In this document: positions 25,089-35,464 of the stretch, in pieces | Layout: every line of letters begins with the position of its first letter | Position numbering within the stretch: position 1 is the first letter of the stretch | DNA from: Halobacteriales archaeon QH_6_64_20 | GTDB lineage: Archaea; Halobacteriota; Halobacteria; Halobacteriales; Halococcaceae | Direction of reading: 5' to 3' | Assembly (NCBI GenBank): GCA_003021235.1 | Contig: PXQR01000050.1 | Location: 1 to 44,796, forward strand | Length of the DNA: 44,796 nt | Translations under genes and position numbers: made by a program | The notes under the pieces: model-generated | Database searches by the model: none | Told to the model about the DNA's origin: nothing | What the model saw: only the letters and a program-made list of their open reading frames with translations

Positions 25089-26381
25089 ATGATCCCCTCG
25101 CCGCGGTCGCTGGTCTCGGTGTCGAACCCGCGGCAGATCTGGCTCATCACCGGCGCGCACGCCATCAACGAGTTCTACAGCGTCGCCCTGCCGCCGTTGC
25201 TTCCCCTGCTCGTCGCGGACTTTTCAGTCTCGTACGCGAGGGCCGGCGCGCTGGTGACCGTCTTTTACGTCGTCTATTCGATCTTTCAGTTGCCCGCGGG
25301 CCTGCTCGCCGACCGGATCGGCCAGCGGGGGCTGTTAGCCGGCGGGATGGTCGTCCTCGCCGCCGGCATCGGGCTGGCGAGCGTCGCCCCCGACTACCGA
25401 ACGCTCGTCGTCGCCCAGGCGCTGGCGGGACTCGGCGGAAGTACCTACCATCCGACAGGAATGTCGCTCGTCAGCGACTTCGAGACCGGCGGTACCGAGG
25501 GCCGCGCGATGGGCATCCACGGGCTCGGCGGCATCGTCGGCACCGCCCTGGCCCCGGCGCTGATCGGCGGGGTAGCCGCGCTGTATGGCTGGCGGATCGC
25601 GCTCCAGGTCGGCGCGCTGGTCGGCGTCCTCTACGCCGGCGTGTTTGCGGTGCTCTACGCTCCACCGGCCAGCTACAGCGAAAACCGGAGCGAGAGCCGG
25701 ATCGAAAGCGGGGAAGGCGGGGAAACCGAAGGCATCAACGCCGACTCCGAACGCCTCGACACCGACGGCGGCGTCGATTCGCGCTCGCGCGACGGGCTAT
25801 TAGCCCGGCTGAGCCGGCTGTTCAACGTGCCCTTAGCGTGGTGGGTCGTCGTGTTGTTCCTCGCGGATTTTTTGGTATCGTTCGAGATCGGAGCCGTCCG
25901 CACGTACGCCACCTCGTATCTCTTTCAGCGGGTCGGCGAGTCGACGGCGACCGCCAATGGTGTTTTCTTCGCCATGCTCGTCGGCGGCGGGGTCGCCTCG
26001 CTCGGTGCCGGCCATCTCGCCGATCGACTCGACCGCGTCTCGCTGAGCGTCGGCGTCCTCGCGCTGTCGGCGGGCGGGCTGATCGCGACCGCCCTCGTCC
26101 CGGCGTCAGTGGTGGTTTTGTACGGGTGGTTCCTGCTTCTCGGCGTGGTCGTCTACGCGATCTTCCCGGCACTGAACGCGCTCACCACCGAGTACTCCGA
26201 AAAGGAGTTCAGCGGGAGCCTGTTCGGCTTGATGCTTACCGCCGCGTCGCTCGGCGGCGCGGCCGGGCCGCTGGCCTTCGGCTGGCTGGCCGAGGCGGTC
26301 GGAATCCGAACGGCGTTTCCGGCGATCGCTGCGGTTGCACTGCTGGCGATCCCGGCCTTTCTCCTCCTGCGTCGACTCTGA
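25089..26381 (+). CDS. MFS transporter, fosmidomycin-resistance (Fsr)-like
   Basis: The protein has 430 residues and 12 predicted membrane helices. Helix 1-2 reads GAHAINEFYSVALPPLLPLL and the loop 2-3 motif is PAGLLADRIGQRGLLAGG. The GLGGSTYHPTGMSLVSD region is the hallmark of the Fsr branch. A central hydrophilic loop of about 45 acidic residues (ESGEGGETEGINADSERLD) separates the two six-helix halves. It probably exports a small compound using the ion gradient. It is divergent from RidA and convergent with the next MFS gene, 46 bp apart. Confidence 0.87.
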   Translation: MIPSPRSLVSVSNPRQIWLITGAHAINEFYSVALPPLLPLLVADFSVSYARAGALVTVFYVVYSIFQLPAGLLADRIGQRGLLAGGMVVLAAGIGLASVAPDYRTLVVAQALAGLGGSTYHPTGMSLVSDFETGGTEGRAMGIHGLGGIVGTALAPALIGGVAALYGWRIALQVGALVGVLYAGVFAVLYAPPASYSENRSESRIESGEGGETEGINADSERLDTDGGVDSRSRDGLLARLSRLFNVPLAWWVVVLFLADFLVSFEIGAVRTYATSYLFQRVGESTATANGVFFAMLVGGGVASLGAGHLADRLDRVSLSVGVLALSAGGLIATALVPASVVVLYGWFLLLGVVVYAIFPALNALTTEYSEKEFSGSLFGLMLTAASLGGAAGPLAFGWLAEAVGIRTAFPAIAAVALLAIPAFLLLRRL

Positions 26382-26427
26382 TCGGTTTCGCCGTCAGCGG
26401 CGTCGGTCCCATCGGTCGTATTATCGG

Positions 26428-27690
26428 TTAATCCGTCGGGGAGGGAGACGACCCCTCTACCTCGCCGGAGAGAACTGTCTCTTCGACCTGCGTGTAGACG
26501 ATGACGACGCCGATAGCGGCCAGCACCGCGCCGAAAGCGAAGGGGGGGACGAAGCCATACCGAACCAGGTAGCCGGTCGCAAGCTGACCGGACGAGATCC
26601 CGAGCCCGAACGCCACCGTCAGTACCGACAGTTGCGCGCCGGATTGGTCCGACCTCGCGAGATCGCCGGCCAGCGCGAGCGCGGGCGCGAACACCATCGC
26701 GGCCGTCGCCCCTTGAAGCAATCGCGCGACGATCATCTGCCACGGCGTAACGACCAGGCCCTGCACAACCGTCGTCGGGATCAATAACCCGAGCCCGACG
26801 ATGATGAACGTCCGTCTACCGTAGCGATCGCTCACCCGACCGACCAGCGGCTGAACGAGCGCGAGCGTGGCGATCAGCGCTGCGAACTCGATGCCGAACA
26901 GCGTCGGTCCCTGCTCTAAGCGAGTATTGATCCGCGGTTCGATCGGCGCGATCAACGCGATACACATCGCCATAAACAGCGTTGCGATCCCGAGCGCGAA
27001 GACCGGATCGAGCAGGCCCTCGCCGCGCGCTCGGATCGCGAGCGCGAGATCGTCGGTCGTCGCCGTCGTCTCGGCCGGGTCGTGGACGAAGACGCCCACG
27101 AGCGCGATACTGACGAGCGCAGACAGCGTCGCGATGTAAAACGCGGCGTTGAACCCGGTCAGTTCGCCGAAAATCGGGAGCGTGTACGGACCGGCGGCGA
27201 TGACGACGCCGGCGGCGAGCGGACCACTGCCGAAGCCGACGAGCCGGAGCGAGTTGTACGTCCCCATGTTGCTACCGCGGTTCTCGGTCGCGCTGATCTC
27301 GTTGACGAGCGCGATCGAGGCCGTGATCGTCAACGCACCGCCGATCCCCTGGAGTACGCGGATTACCAGGAGCCCGACGTAATCGCCGGTGAGCGAGAAC
27401 GCGAAGTTCGAGACCGCGAGCAACCCCAATCCGGCGATGACGAACGCTTTGCGTCTGCCGGCACGATCGGAGAGCCGACCGGCGATCGGCTGGGCGGCGC
27501 TACTGGCCAGGCTGAACAGCGCGAGTACGAGTCCCGTGATCAGCGCCTCGGTGAGCCCGAACCCGCTACCGGCGACGTTGGGGCTGGCGATGTACAGCGG
27601 GAGAACGACGATGAGAAACGAGTTGCCGAGCGCGTCGGCCATCCGGGCGATGCCCAGGACGATGACCCGCCCGTCGGTACCCGAGGCCAC
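26428..27690 (-). CDS. MFS transporter
   Basis: The protein has 420 residues and 12 membrane helices. The conserved loop motifs are AGRLSDRAGRRKAFVIAG between helices 2 and 3, the RVLQGIGGALTITASIALV motif of helix 4-5, and VGRVSDRYGRRTFIIVG in the second half. The closest group by pattern is the drug/metabolite exporter type of MFS, but the substrate is not known. There is no signal of duplication with the convergent MFS gene, whose motifs differ. The start ATG at 27690 gives MASGTDGRVIVLGIARMADA. Confidence 0.86.
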   Translation of the reverse strand: MASGTDGRVIVLGIARMADALGNSFLIVVLPLYIASPNVAGSGFGLTEALITGLVLALFSLASSAAQPIAGRLSDRAGRRKAFVIAGLGLLAVSNFAFSLTGDYVGLLVIRVLQGIGGALTITASIALVNEISATENRGSNMGTYNSLRLVGFGSGPLAAGVVIAAGPYTLPIFGELTGFNAAFYIATLSALVSIALVGVFVHDPAETTATTDDLALAIRARGEGLLDPVFALGIATLFMAMCIALIAPIEPRINTRLEQGPTLFGIEFAALIATLALVQPLVGRVSDRYGRRTFIIVGLGLLIPTTVVQGLVVTPWQMIVARLLQGATAAMVFAPALALAGDLARSDQSGAQLSVLTVAFGLGISSGQLATGYLVRYGFVPPFAFGAVLAAIGVVIVYTQVEETVLSGEVEGSSPSPTD

Positions 27691-27951
27691 TCAGAGTCCT
27701 CCGGACAGCGATGTCATGCGTCGACGTTCGGTCTCGTCGTTCGTAGGTATGTTGCCTCCGGAACGTCGAGCGATAGAAACCGCCGGCTATGTGTCGGCGG
27801 AACGGTCGCCTCGTGTGATCGGACGGTGGCCTTCGATCGCACCGTCGCGTCGATCGCAGCCCGTAACGGCGACTGCAACACCGAGTGGGGACGGATCCTG
27901 ACAGGTAGCACGTAGTGGTCCGTTTTCGAGGTTACGTTGCGGTGAGAAAGG

Positions 27952-28488
27952 CTATCCCTCCTCGAAGCACGAGTCATCACGCTCGTGATACTCGTCCCGG
28001 ACGTTGTCGAAGTCGACCCCGACGGCGAAGTCCTTCGGGTCCTCTAACTGCGAGGGAACGATGCCGGTGAGTTGCTCGACTCTGGGGACTCGAACTCGGG
28101 GGTACGATCCGATATGGATGTGTTCCTCGTCGCCGACGACTTCGACGCGGTTCTCCGCGCCGCCGGGGAGGTAGACGACGTCGCTGGGCCCGGCCTCGAT
28201 CGACTGCTCTTCGCCGTCGTTGTCCTTGTAATACCAGACACATTCGCCCTTGATCGTCGTGAGGATTTGATACATCTCGGGCATATGCGAATGGATCGGA
28301 AAGGAGTCGCCCGGTTCGCCGGTGGTCCAGGTGACGTACATATCGTTAGTGAGCATCACCGAGTGAACGGTCTGAAGGTCCGTGCCGCCGCCCTCGACGA
28401 GCGTCGGCGCGTCCGGCGCGTGAACTTTGAACGCTTGTTGTTTCGGTAGCACCGAGTAGTCCTTTTTCTGCACAGGGTTGTCTGTCAC
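27952..28488 (-). CDS. Cupin-domain protein
   Basis: The protein is 178 residues from a GTG at 28488. The double-stranded beta-helix signature is present as FPIHSHMPEMYQILTTIKGE (first cupin motif, with His-His and Glu for metal binding) and PSDVVYLPGGAENRVEVV (second motif). This is a single-cupin protein with extra strands at both ends. It could be a dioxygenase, isomerase or small-ligand binder; nothing decides. It is divergent from the MBL hydrolase gene across a 346-bp region. Confidence 0.8.
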   Translation of the reverse strand: MTDNPVQKKDYSVLPKQQAFKVHAPDAPTLVEGGGTDLQTVHSVMLTNDMYVTWTTGEPGDSFPIHSHMPEMYQILTTIKGECVWYYKDNDGEEQSIEAGPSDVVYLPGGAENRVEVVGDEEHIHIGSYPRVRVPRVEQLTGIVPSQLEDPKDFAVGVDFDNVRDEYHERDDSCFEEG

Positions 28489-28834
28489 ACGTTATCTCTC
28501 ACCGCACGGCGTCATAATCCCACCGTTCGGCACGAGGACGCTCGGCGAGCGTGAAGCTGGCGGCGTGAAATCGGAGCTAGGCGTATATATCACACCGCTC
28601 GCATCGTCCGACGACGCCACACGGGTCTCTCGAACCGAAGACGGTCGATCGGGAGACGAAGTAGCACCGCCGACCCGGCGTCGTCCGTCCACACGGTACC
28701 GAGAGAAGCACTTCAGGACGGTGTGGTGTTCCCGAATCGGGCCGGCCGTCGTCGACCCGGCGACCGAACTCGTGAAACCGTCGTCGAATCGTGAGTGTGA
28801 AGCACAGACGGGGCGCGTATCGGTTGTACAAACC
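28489..28834. other. 346-bp divergent region with a palindromic TATA-like element
   Basis: No gene is recognised. GTATATATCAC at 28582-28592 is an unusually AT-rich, near-palindromic element that could act as a TATA box on either strand. It lies about 95 bp from the cupin start and 250 bp from the MBL start, further than usual for leaderless genes. That leaves room for a leader, an unseen small gene, or a longer MBL N-terminus. Confidence 0.4.
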
Positions 28835-29959
28835 ATGAACACGGAGTTACTGTGGGGAGAGACGGAGACTCGGGACGGGGCCGCTGTCTTCGGACCGCAC
28901 GGCGTCTCGGCCGCGTCGAGAACACGTCCAGGGACGTCTTCGGGGGTCTATCTCATCCGTAGCGGCGATGAAGCCCTGCTCGTCGATACGGGCCGCCGAA
29001 CGGCACCGGAGTACCCGACCGGGGTCCTCGACACGATCTGTGACGTGATCGACGAACGCGACGTCCGTCTGCGATACGTCGTACAGACGCATTTTCACTA
29101 CGATCACGTCGGCAATACACAGCATCTCAAGGACCGCTACGGGGCGACGGTGCTCTGTCACGCACAGGATCGACCCGTGATCGAAGACCCCACGATCCTG
29201 GCGAGCACGGAGTACATCGAATCCATGGGCGGCGATCCGGCGACGATCGCGGCGGAGTTGACCCTAGACGACCCGTCGGACATCACCGCTTCGAAAGCCC
29301 TGGTCCGCGAGCACTGGAACCATCCGGTCGAGGTGGACCGGACGGTCGAGGACGGTGACACCGTTACACTGGGCGAACTGGAGCTACGGGTGCTACACAC
29401 GCCGGGGCATACGCCCGGTCACCTTTCGGTCTACAACCCGTCGTCGAACAGCCTCTACCTCGCGGACGTCATGTACTGGCCGACGCCGCTACACCCCTAT
29501 CCGATGGGGAACGTCGCGGAGCAGATCGCCAGCGTCGAGAAGTGTCTGACGCTCGAAGCCGACTCCCTCTTTTCAGGGCACGGGCTTCCGCGGTTCGGGG
29601 CCGACGCCGTCGAGGACTACCTGCGGGAGCTACTGCTCAGAGGGCGCCAGCTCGAAGAGCGGATCCTCGTACTCTTGAGCCGACACGGGGAGCTAACGAT
29701 TCCGGATCTCCACGCCGAGACGTTCGTGATCAAGGAACGCTACGACTACGCGAACGACGGCTGGTTCGCCAACAGTATGAACTGCATTCACGCTCACCTG
29801 CGGAGATTGTTAGAAGCGAAGGAAGTCAGGAGAGTAGAGCGCGAGAACGGGACGGTCGCCTGGGAAGTCACGGAAGACGGCCAGCGCCCGGCAGAAGAGA
29901 CGGGCGTCGAAGGGGCATACGAGCGGACGAAGACGTTAGCCGACATCCCACGAACCTGA
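28835..29959 (+). CDS. MBL-fold metallohydrolase with C-terminal winged helix
   Basis: The protein is 374 residues from the ATG at 28835; the ORF-track extension from 28478 is not conserved in character. The metallo-beta-lactamase core has the zinc motif THFHYDHVGN, the downstream ligands in LHTPGHTPGHLSVY, the bridging Asp in YLADVMYW and the final His in FSGHGLPRFG. Residues about 280-360 (EERILVLLSRHGELTIPDLH ... HAHLRRLLEAKEVRRVE) look like the winged-helix tail found in LACTB2-type hydrolases. The enzyme probably hydrolyses a thioester, lactone or nucleic-acid bond; the substrate is unknown. Confidence 0.84.
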   Translation: MNTELLWGETETRDGAAVFGPHGVSAASRTRPGTSSGVYLIRSGDEALLVDTGRRTAPEYPTGVLDTICDVIDERDVRLRYVVQTHFHYDHVGNTQHLKDRYGATVLCHAQDRPVIEDPTILASTEYIESMGGDPATIAAELTLDDPSDITASKALVREHWNHPVEVDRTVEDGDTVTLGELELRVLHTPGHTPGHLSVYNPSSNSLYLADVMYWPTPLHPYPMGNVAEQIASVEKCLTLEADSLFSGHGLPRFGADAVEDYLRELLLRGRQLEERILVLLSRHGELTIPDLHAETFVIKERYDYANDGWFANSMNCIHAHLRRLLEAKEVRRVERENGTVAWEVTEDGQRPAEETGVEGAYERTKTLADIPRT

Positions 29960-30050
29960 CGGCGTTCAACATCCCAGTCACCGGCTATCAGCTTCCGACG
30001 AGGGCGGGAGGGCAGAACGGGCCGAGGTAGCCGAGGTAGGTCCGATTAGA

Positions 30051-30896
30051 CTACTGCGAGATCCCGTACACATCGCCGGTCCAGTCCCTGGCGGGGGTGT
30101 CGTAGATCGGCTGGTCACGGTCGAGTTCGTCGATACGTTGGCGATCCGCGCTGTCCAGTTCCCAGTCGAACAGCGCGACGTTCCCGCGGATATGCTCGCC
30201 GGAGGTGGACTTCGGAAGCACGACGACGTCCTTTTCGACCGCCCACCGGAGAACGACCTGAGCGGGCGTCTTGTCGTATTCTTCGGCCACCTCCCGGACG
30301 GTCTCGTCGCCGAGGACCTCCGTTCGGGCGAGCGGCGCGGCCGCCTCGATAGCCGTACCCGTCTCCCGACAGTACTCGACCAGCTTCGGGCGCTGGAACC
30401 ACGGGTGGAACTCGATCTGATTGACCGCGATCGGCACGTCCGAGACGTGGTGGGCGCAACTGAGCTGGAAGGCACTGAAGTTCGAAACCCCGACGTTCCG
30501 GACTTTCCCCCGGTCGTGTAGCCGTTCCATCGCGTGTAAGGTCTCGCGCAACGAGATCGCGGGATTAGGCCAGTGGATCAAGTACAGATCCAGGTAGTCG
30601 GTGCCCAGCCGATCCAGCGAGGCATCACATGATTCGATGACCGAATCGTACGCGAGGTTCGACGGGAGGACCTTCGAGGTGAGGAACAACTCCTGGCGAT
30701 CGCGGTCGTGATCGGCCAGCACCTCGCCGATCTCGCCTTCGTTCATGTACCCCTCGGCGGTATCGATGTGGGTATAGCCGGCGTCGAGAGCGACGCGAAC
30801 GGACTCGCGGACGGTCTCGTCACCGATGTCCCACGTGCCGGAGCCGACGATGGGTATCGAGTCCCCGCTCCGGAGAGCGACGGACGGCACTGTCAT
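30051..30896 (-). CDS. Aldo/keto reductase
   Basis: The protein is 281 residues from the ATG at 30896 (MTVPSVALRSGDSIP). The ORF track runs on to 31850, but the extra 318 residues are an antisense shadow of the lhr region. The catalytic tetrad is visible: Asp in THIDTAEGY, Tyr in the same block, Lys in LTSKVLPS and His in YLIHWPNP. The NADPH-binding region is VVVLPKSTSGEHIRGN. It reduces aldehydes or ketones, possibly sugars, in the cytoplasm. It is convergent with the MBL hydrolase. Confidence 0.92.
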   Translation of the reverse strand: MTVPSVALRSGDSIPIVGSGTWDIGDETVRESVRVALDAGYTHIDTAEGYMNEGEIGEVLADHDRDRQELFLTSKVLPSNLAYDSVIESCDASLDRLGTDYLDLYLIHWPNPAISLRETLHAMERLHDRGKVRNVGVSNFSAFQLSCAHHVSDVPIAVNQIEFHPWFQRPKLVEYCRETGTAIEAAAPLARTEVLGDETVREVAEEYDKTPAQVVLRWAVEKDVVVLPKSTSGEHIRGNVALFDWELDSADRQRIDELDRDQPIYDTPARDWTGDVYGISQ

Positions 30897-31045
30897 CGTA
30901 TCACGCACGGAATTGAGCCCTGTGGTTCTTAAGCGTGGAGGATTCGTCGGCCCGAGCCACGCCGTGGCGGTCGACTCGACTGAGAGAAGCCGATCCAAGC
31001 GTGGCGACGGGCCGCCTCCGTCGGAGCGAGAACACGATATCGCCC

Positions 31046-33812
31046 TCAGCCCTCGGCATCGACGCCGGGAATCGCTTCGCTCCGCCCGTCGTCGATCGAC
31101 TCCAGGACCCGTTCGTGGAACTCCTGTAGCACGCGACTCTCGTCCTCGGCGAGCACGACGTCGCTGGCCATGAGCGTCGCGAGTCCGAAGGCCCGCGGCG
31201 TCGGCGAGGAAAGCCGCTGGCTCCGGACCTCGATTTTCCCGGTCTCGACGTCGGCTACTACGTCCTCGATCGCGCCGACGTCGAGTTTGTCCTCTAACAA
31301 CTCGCGATAGGTCTCCTCGATCACGGCAAAGTTCTCTAACTCCTCGGCGAAACCCAGTAGCATCTCGCTCGAGACCTGTTGCTGGCTGGCGGATTTCTCG
31401 TAGCCCTTGTAGCGCTTGAGGATCATCAGTGCCCGCGTCGCATCGATCCGGAAGTACCGCTTGAGGAGGTCGGTGCCGTCGAGGCTCGCTCGTAGGTCCG
31501 CCCGCACCGCCTCGGGATCGATGTCCTCGATGATCCCCACGAGGTCGAGCTTCCGATTGAGCGGCATCGCGAGCGAGAAGCCGTTGTCCGCGACCGCCAC
31601 TGCGACGTTCGCGTTCGCCTCCTGTGCGCAGTGGTAGGCGAGCAGCCGCGAAAACCCGTCGTTGAATCGTCTCCCGTAGTTCGAGTGGACGTAATACCGG
31701 CGTTTGTACTCGCCGTGATCGGTTTCTTCTTCGACGGCGAGCCTCGTGGGTGTACTGACGCTCTCGCTCCCGGCGTACCTGACCTGCTCGTCGAACATCC
31801 GGGTCAGTGCCCGTAGCGCCGCCTCGTCGACCGGAAACTCCCGGAGCCACCGCCGTACGGCCGGCGGCCCACCCTCCTCTAAGCAGGCGAGTAACTCACC
31901 CTGGAAGGCGAGGATCTCGCGGCCGAGATCGTACGACAGCGGCAGGCGTTCTGCGAACCACGACGGGACGGTGGGCCGGGCACCCGTCGGATCGACGTAG
32001 ACCTTCGATCCCCGTCGGTACCGGAACTCGTAGTGACTCCCGCCGAGGACGAACACGTCGCCCTTTTCGAGCGTATCGAGGTAGTTCTCGTCCAACTGCC
32101 CGACGCGCTCGTTCCCGCCCCGGACGAACACCGAACAGGAAAACGAGTCGGGGATCGTCCCGATGTTCGTCATGTAGATCACGCGGGCGAGCCGACCGCG
32201 TTTGCCGATCAGTGCCTCGCCGACGTCGAAGTCGGGGTAGTGATGTTCGCCGTCGGGTGCGTCGTTGCTGTCGCGCCAGATCTTCGCATAGACGTTTTTG
32301 TCCTCCAAGCCCTCGTAGTCGGCGGTCAGATAGGAAAAGAGGGTCTCGAAGTCGGCGTCGGCGAACTCTCGGTAGGGATATGCACGCCGGAGGATGCCTG
32401 TTGCTTCCTTTTCAGGGCGGACGGCGTTGATCGCCATGCCGTAGACCTGCTGGGCGGCGACGTCGTGACACCCCTCGGGAACGAACACCCGATCGACGAA
32501 GTTCTCTTCGGCTTTCCGGAGCATGACCGCACACTCGACGAGTTCGTCCCGGTCGAGGACCAGCACCCGACCTTTGACCGTCTGACCGAGCCGATGGCCC
32601 GCCCGCCCGACGCGCTGGGACGTGTGGCATGTCGATCCCGAGTTCGAGGCTCGTCGAGGTGGTGACGACATCGAGACTGCCCTCTTTGAGTTTCCCCTCT
32701 ACTTCCTGGCGGCGTTCCTTCGAGAGGCTCCCGTGGTGACAGCCCGAGTCCTCCTCGGTGAAGCCGTACTGTTCACGGAGGGTGTGGAGGACCCGTTCGG
32801 CCCCCGAGCGGGTGTTGGTGAACACGAGCGTGTTCGTATGTGCCTCGATCAGTTCGGCCAGTTCGTCGTAGAAACGCCCTTTGACTACCTCACGAGGCGT
32901 GTCGATGAGGTCGGCGGCCGGACAGGACAGTTCCAAATCGAACTCCCGGGCGAAGCGGGCGTCGACGATCTCGTACTCGCGCGGCGGGCCGCCGGGCGAC
33001 TCGCGGCCGACGAGGAATTCCGCGATCGTCTCCAAGGGTTCGACGGTCGCCGAACAGCCGATTCTCGTCGGCGAGGTCTCACACATCGCTTCGAGGCGTT
33101 CGAGCGAAACCGAAAGGTGGGTGCCCCGTTTGTTCGCCGCGACGCTGTGGATCTCGTCGACGATGACGTACTCCACGGTCGAGAGCTTCTCCTTGAACTT
33201 CGGCGAGTTGAGGAGGATGGCGAGCGTCTCGGGAGTGGTGTTGAGGATGTGGGGGGTCTCTTTCAACATCCGCTGGCGGTCGGCACTGCTCGTATCGCCG
33301 TGACGGATGGCGTGGCGGATATCGATCCCGTCGCCGTCACCGTCACCGTCGCCGTCGCTGTCGTGCCCTTGGTCCTCGACACCCGGATTCGACTCCTCGG
33401 CGGCGATCTCGGCGATCTCTCCGAGGGGGACTTCGAGGTTGCGATGGATGTCGTTCGCGAGCGATTTGAGCGGCGAGATATAGAGGCAGTACACCGAGTT
33501 CTCCAGGCCGTCGTCGCGCTCGCGGCGATACAGCTCGTCGACGATCGAGGCGAAGGCAGCTTGGGTCTTCCCGCTTCCCGTCGGCGCGCAGACGAGCGTG
33601 TTCGTCCCCCGTTCGACGAGCGGGATCGCGCCGCGCTGTGGCGGGGTGAAAAACCCGCCGTTCTCGGGGACGTACTGGCCGAACTGACGCACCCACCACT
33701 CTCGCGTTACGGGTTCGAACGAGGCGAGCACGTCCTCGTCGGCGATCGCTACCTCCCGAGGATCGAAGCCCAAATCGGCGTCGAGACCACGGAGCAACTC
33801 GCGTCCGCTCAT
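31046..33812 (-). pseudogene. lhr: Lhr-family DEAD/DEAH-box helicase, split by a small deletion
   Basis: Reading from the ATG at 33812 the protein has the Q-like PPQRGAIPL, Walker A CAPTGSGKTQ, motif Ia YISPLKSLAND, DEIH box VIVDEIHSVA, motif III GCSATVEPL and motif V TTSTSLELGIDMPHV. At 32618-32619 the frame breaks; the next frame continues QRVGRAGHRLGQTVKGR and runs cleanly to the stop at 31046 with the long Lhr C-terminal domain. Family members have about 16 residues between these pieces (VQVGSPKSV region). The loss of about 47 bp removes them and shifts the frame. Lhr1 is an ATP-dependent 3'-5' helicase in DNA repair. Two separate ORFs are tracked (32412-33839 and 31046-32671). The product is probably inactive unless the lesion is an assembly error. 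Confidence 0.85.
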
Positions 33813-33988
33813 TACGTACGCTCGCTCGCCCAACGGCAAGTCGGTTCGGACGGCGGCAGTACGGGACGGCCGGCGGGCTGCCCGGACTGCGCGTTCGGAT
33901 TGGCCGTTCTGTCACCTCCGAGCGGGTTCGGTTTCGAGCGATCCGGCGAAAGCCGGAAAACTAACGCGATCGCGGGCGAAGAACGGGT

Positions 33989-34657
33989 ATGACTCAGCGT
34001 GAGCGAGCGGACACGGGGCGAGCGGAGGGCGCGATCGACGGCCACCCGATCTTCGCCGCCGCCTACGACCGTCTGGGTGGCATCGGGGAGGACTTCTTAC
34101 GCGAGCACCGCCGGTATCTCGCGCGCGACCTACACGGGTCGGTACTCGACCTCGGAGCCGGTACCGGGGACATGTTCCCGGTCCTCGCGCGTACGGCCGA
34201 GAGTAGTGGTGAACTCTCGATTCACGGGATCGAACCCGACCCACACATGGAAAAGCGCGCCGAGCGGGCGGCGAGGGAGGAAGCCCTCGACATCGACCTC
34301 CGACTCGCCCGCGCGGAATCGTTGCCCTATCCCGACGAGTCGTTCGACACCGTGATCGCCTCGCTCGTCTTCTGTACGATCGCCGATCCCGAGCGCGCGT
34401 TCGAGGAAGTTCATCGGGTTCTGCGTCCCGGCGGCGAGCTACGACTGCTCGAACACGTCCGCGCTTCGGGGTTTCTCGGACGCGCTCAGGACTTCCTCGC
34501 GCCGGCCTGGAAGGTCGTCGGGGCGGGCTGTCACCTGAACCGCAACAGCGAAGCCCTCCTGGCCGCCGCTCGGTTAGAGATGACCGAGATGGAGACGATC
34601 CGAGCGCCGCCGCCGGCGACGCCGATGATCCGCGGGACGGCTGTCAAGCGGTCCTGA
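33989..34657 (+). CDS. Class I SAM-dependent methyltransferase
   Basis: The protein has 222 residues. The SAM-binding motif I is VLDLGAGTGDMFPVL, motif II is HGIEPDPHMEKRA with the acidic residue that holds the ribose, motif III is SFDTVIASLVFCTIADPERA and motif post-III VLRPGGELRLLEHVRA. This is the Methyltransf_11 pattern also seen in METTL7-like and ubiquinone-type methyltransferases. The C-terminal WKVVGAGCHLNRNSEALL is typical of that group. The substrate is unknown. It is divergent from lhr across 176 bp. Confidence 0.86.
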   Translation: MTQRERADTGRAEGAIDGHPIFAAAYDRLGGIGEDFLREHRRYLARDLHGSVLDLGAGTGDMFPVLARTAESSGELSIHGIEPDPHMEKRAERAAREEALDIDLRLARAESLPYPDESFDTVIASLVFCTIADPERAFEEVHRVLRPGGELRLLEHVRASGFLGRAQDFLAPAWKVVGAGCHLNRNSEALLAAARLEMTEMETIRAPPPATPMIRGTAVKRS

Positions 34658-34839
34658 CCGCCTGTCGGTACTGTTACCGTATCGCTACCGCTCTCGCCGC
34701 CGTGGTCGCGGGAAACGTACCTCGGTCACGGGACTCGCGTCCGGTCCCGGTCGCGGTTCGTCCGCCCGCTCGGCGATCGGAGTCGAGACAGGTCAGCGAA
34801 AGCAATCGCTTTAATCTCTCGGAGCGTATGGGAGTTGAT

Positions 34840-35205
34840 ATGGTAGCAAGCGAAATCAGTGCGATCATCGGATTCGTCGTGGCGTTGCTCGTCGGTGCCG
34901 CCGGCATCTACGTCGGCGCGCGGGTCATCACGGACACGGACAGCTACGTGTATGCGATCATCACCGCGTTGATCGGGTCGGCGATCTGGTTCGTCGTATC
35001 GTTTTTCGTCGGGTTCATTCCGTTGATCGGACCCGTCTTGGCGTTGCTCGCCTACCTCGGCGTTATCAACTGGCGCTATCCCGGCGGGTGGCTCGCTGCG
35101 GCCGGAATCGCGCTTATCGCGTGGATCGCCGTGTTCGTAATCGTCTACCTGCTCGCGATCATCGGGCTCGTCACGCCGGATGCGGTCGGCATTCCGGCTA
35201 TCTGA
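34840..35205 (+). CDS. Small four-helix membrane protein, paralogue A
   Basis: The protein is 121 residues from the ATG at 34840 (MVASEISAII); ATG 34828 is possible, but a TTTAATC element lies 27 bp from 34840. There are four membrane helices: about residues 6-27, 35-58, 62-75 and 88-112. Short motifs are GIYVGARVITDTDSYVYAII and VINWRYPGGWLAA. It is a haloarchaeal family of unknown function, possibly a small channel or membrane-organising protein. A close relative follows 260 bp downstream, so the pair looks like a tandem duplication. Confidence 0.7.
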   Translation: MVASEISAIIGFVVALLVGAAGIYVGARVITDTDSYVYAIITALIGSAIWFVVSFFVGFIPLIGPVLALLAYLGVINWRYPGGWLAAAGIALIAWIAVFVIVYLLAIIGLVTPDAVGIPAI

Positions 35206-35464
35206 GCCGACACCTCGGGGGACGATCGGGTCCGACGGTATGATAGTTCGCCGGCCAACCGCGATCGACGGCCGGCACTGGAGTCACGGATCGGGACTCC
35301 CGACCGATCGGCATGCGAGCACGACCTGCGCGATAGTTCGATGAGCGACCGTTCGGTACGTTTCTCGGGAATCGGCGGTACGCTGCCCGGCGGTGAGCAT
35401 GTCCTGACTCGGTCACTGCTCGAAGACGGTTGGTTTAGGCTCTCGGAACCTCAAGTGGTATGGC

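Noticed and set aside
25019-26431. 470-residue plus-strand ORF overlapping the MFS gene
   Set aside because: Shadow frame; the MFS frame at 25089 has clear motifs and membrane pattern.
30897-31850. N-terminal extension of the aldo/keto reductase ORF
   Set aside because: It is an alternative frame of the lhr coding strand; the true start with intact family N-terminus is at 30896.
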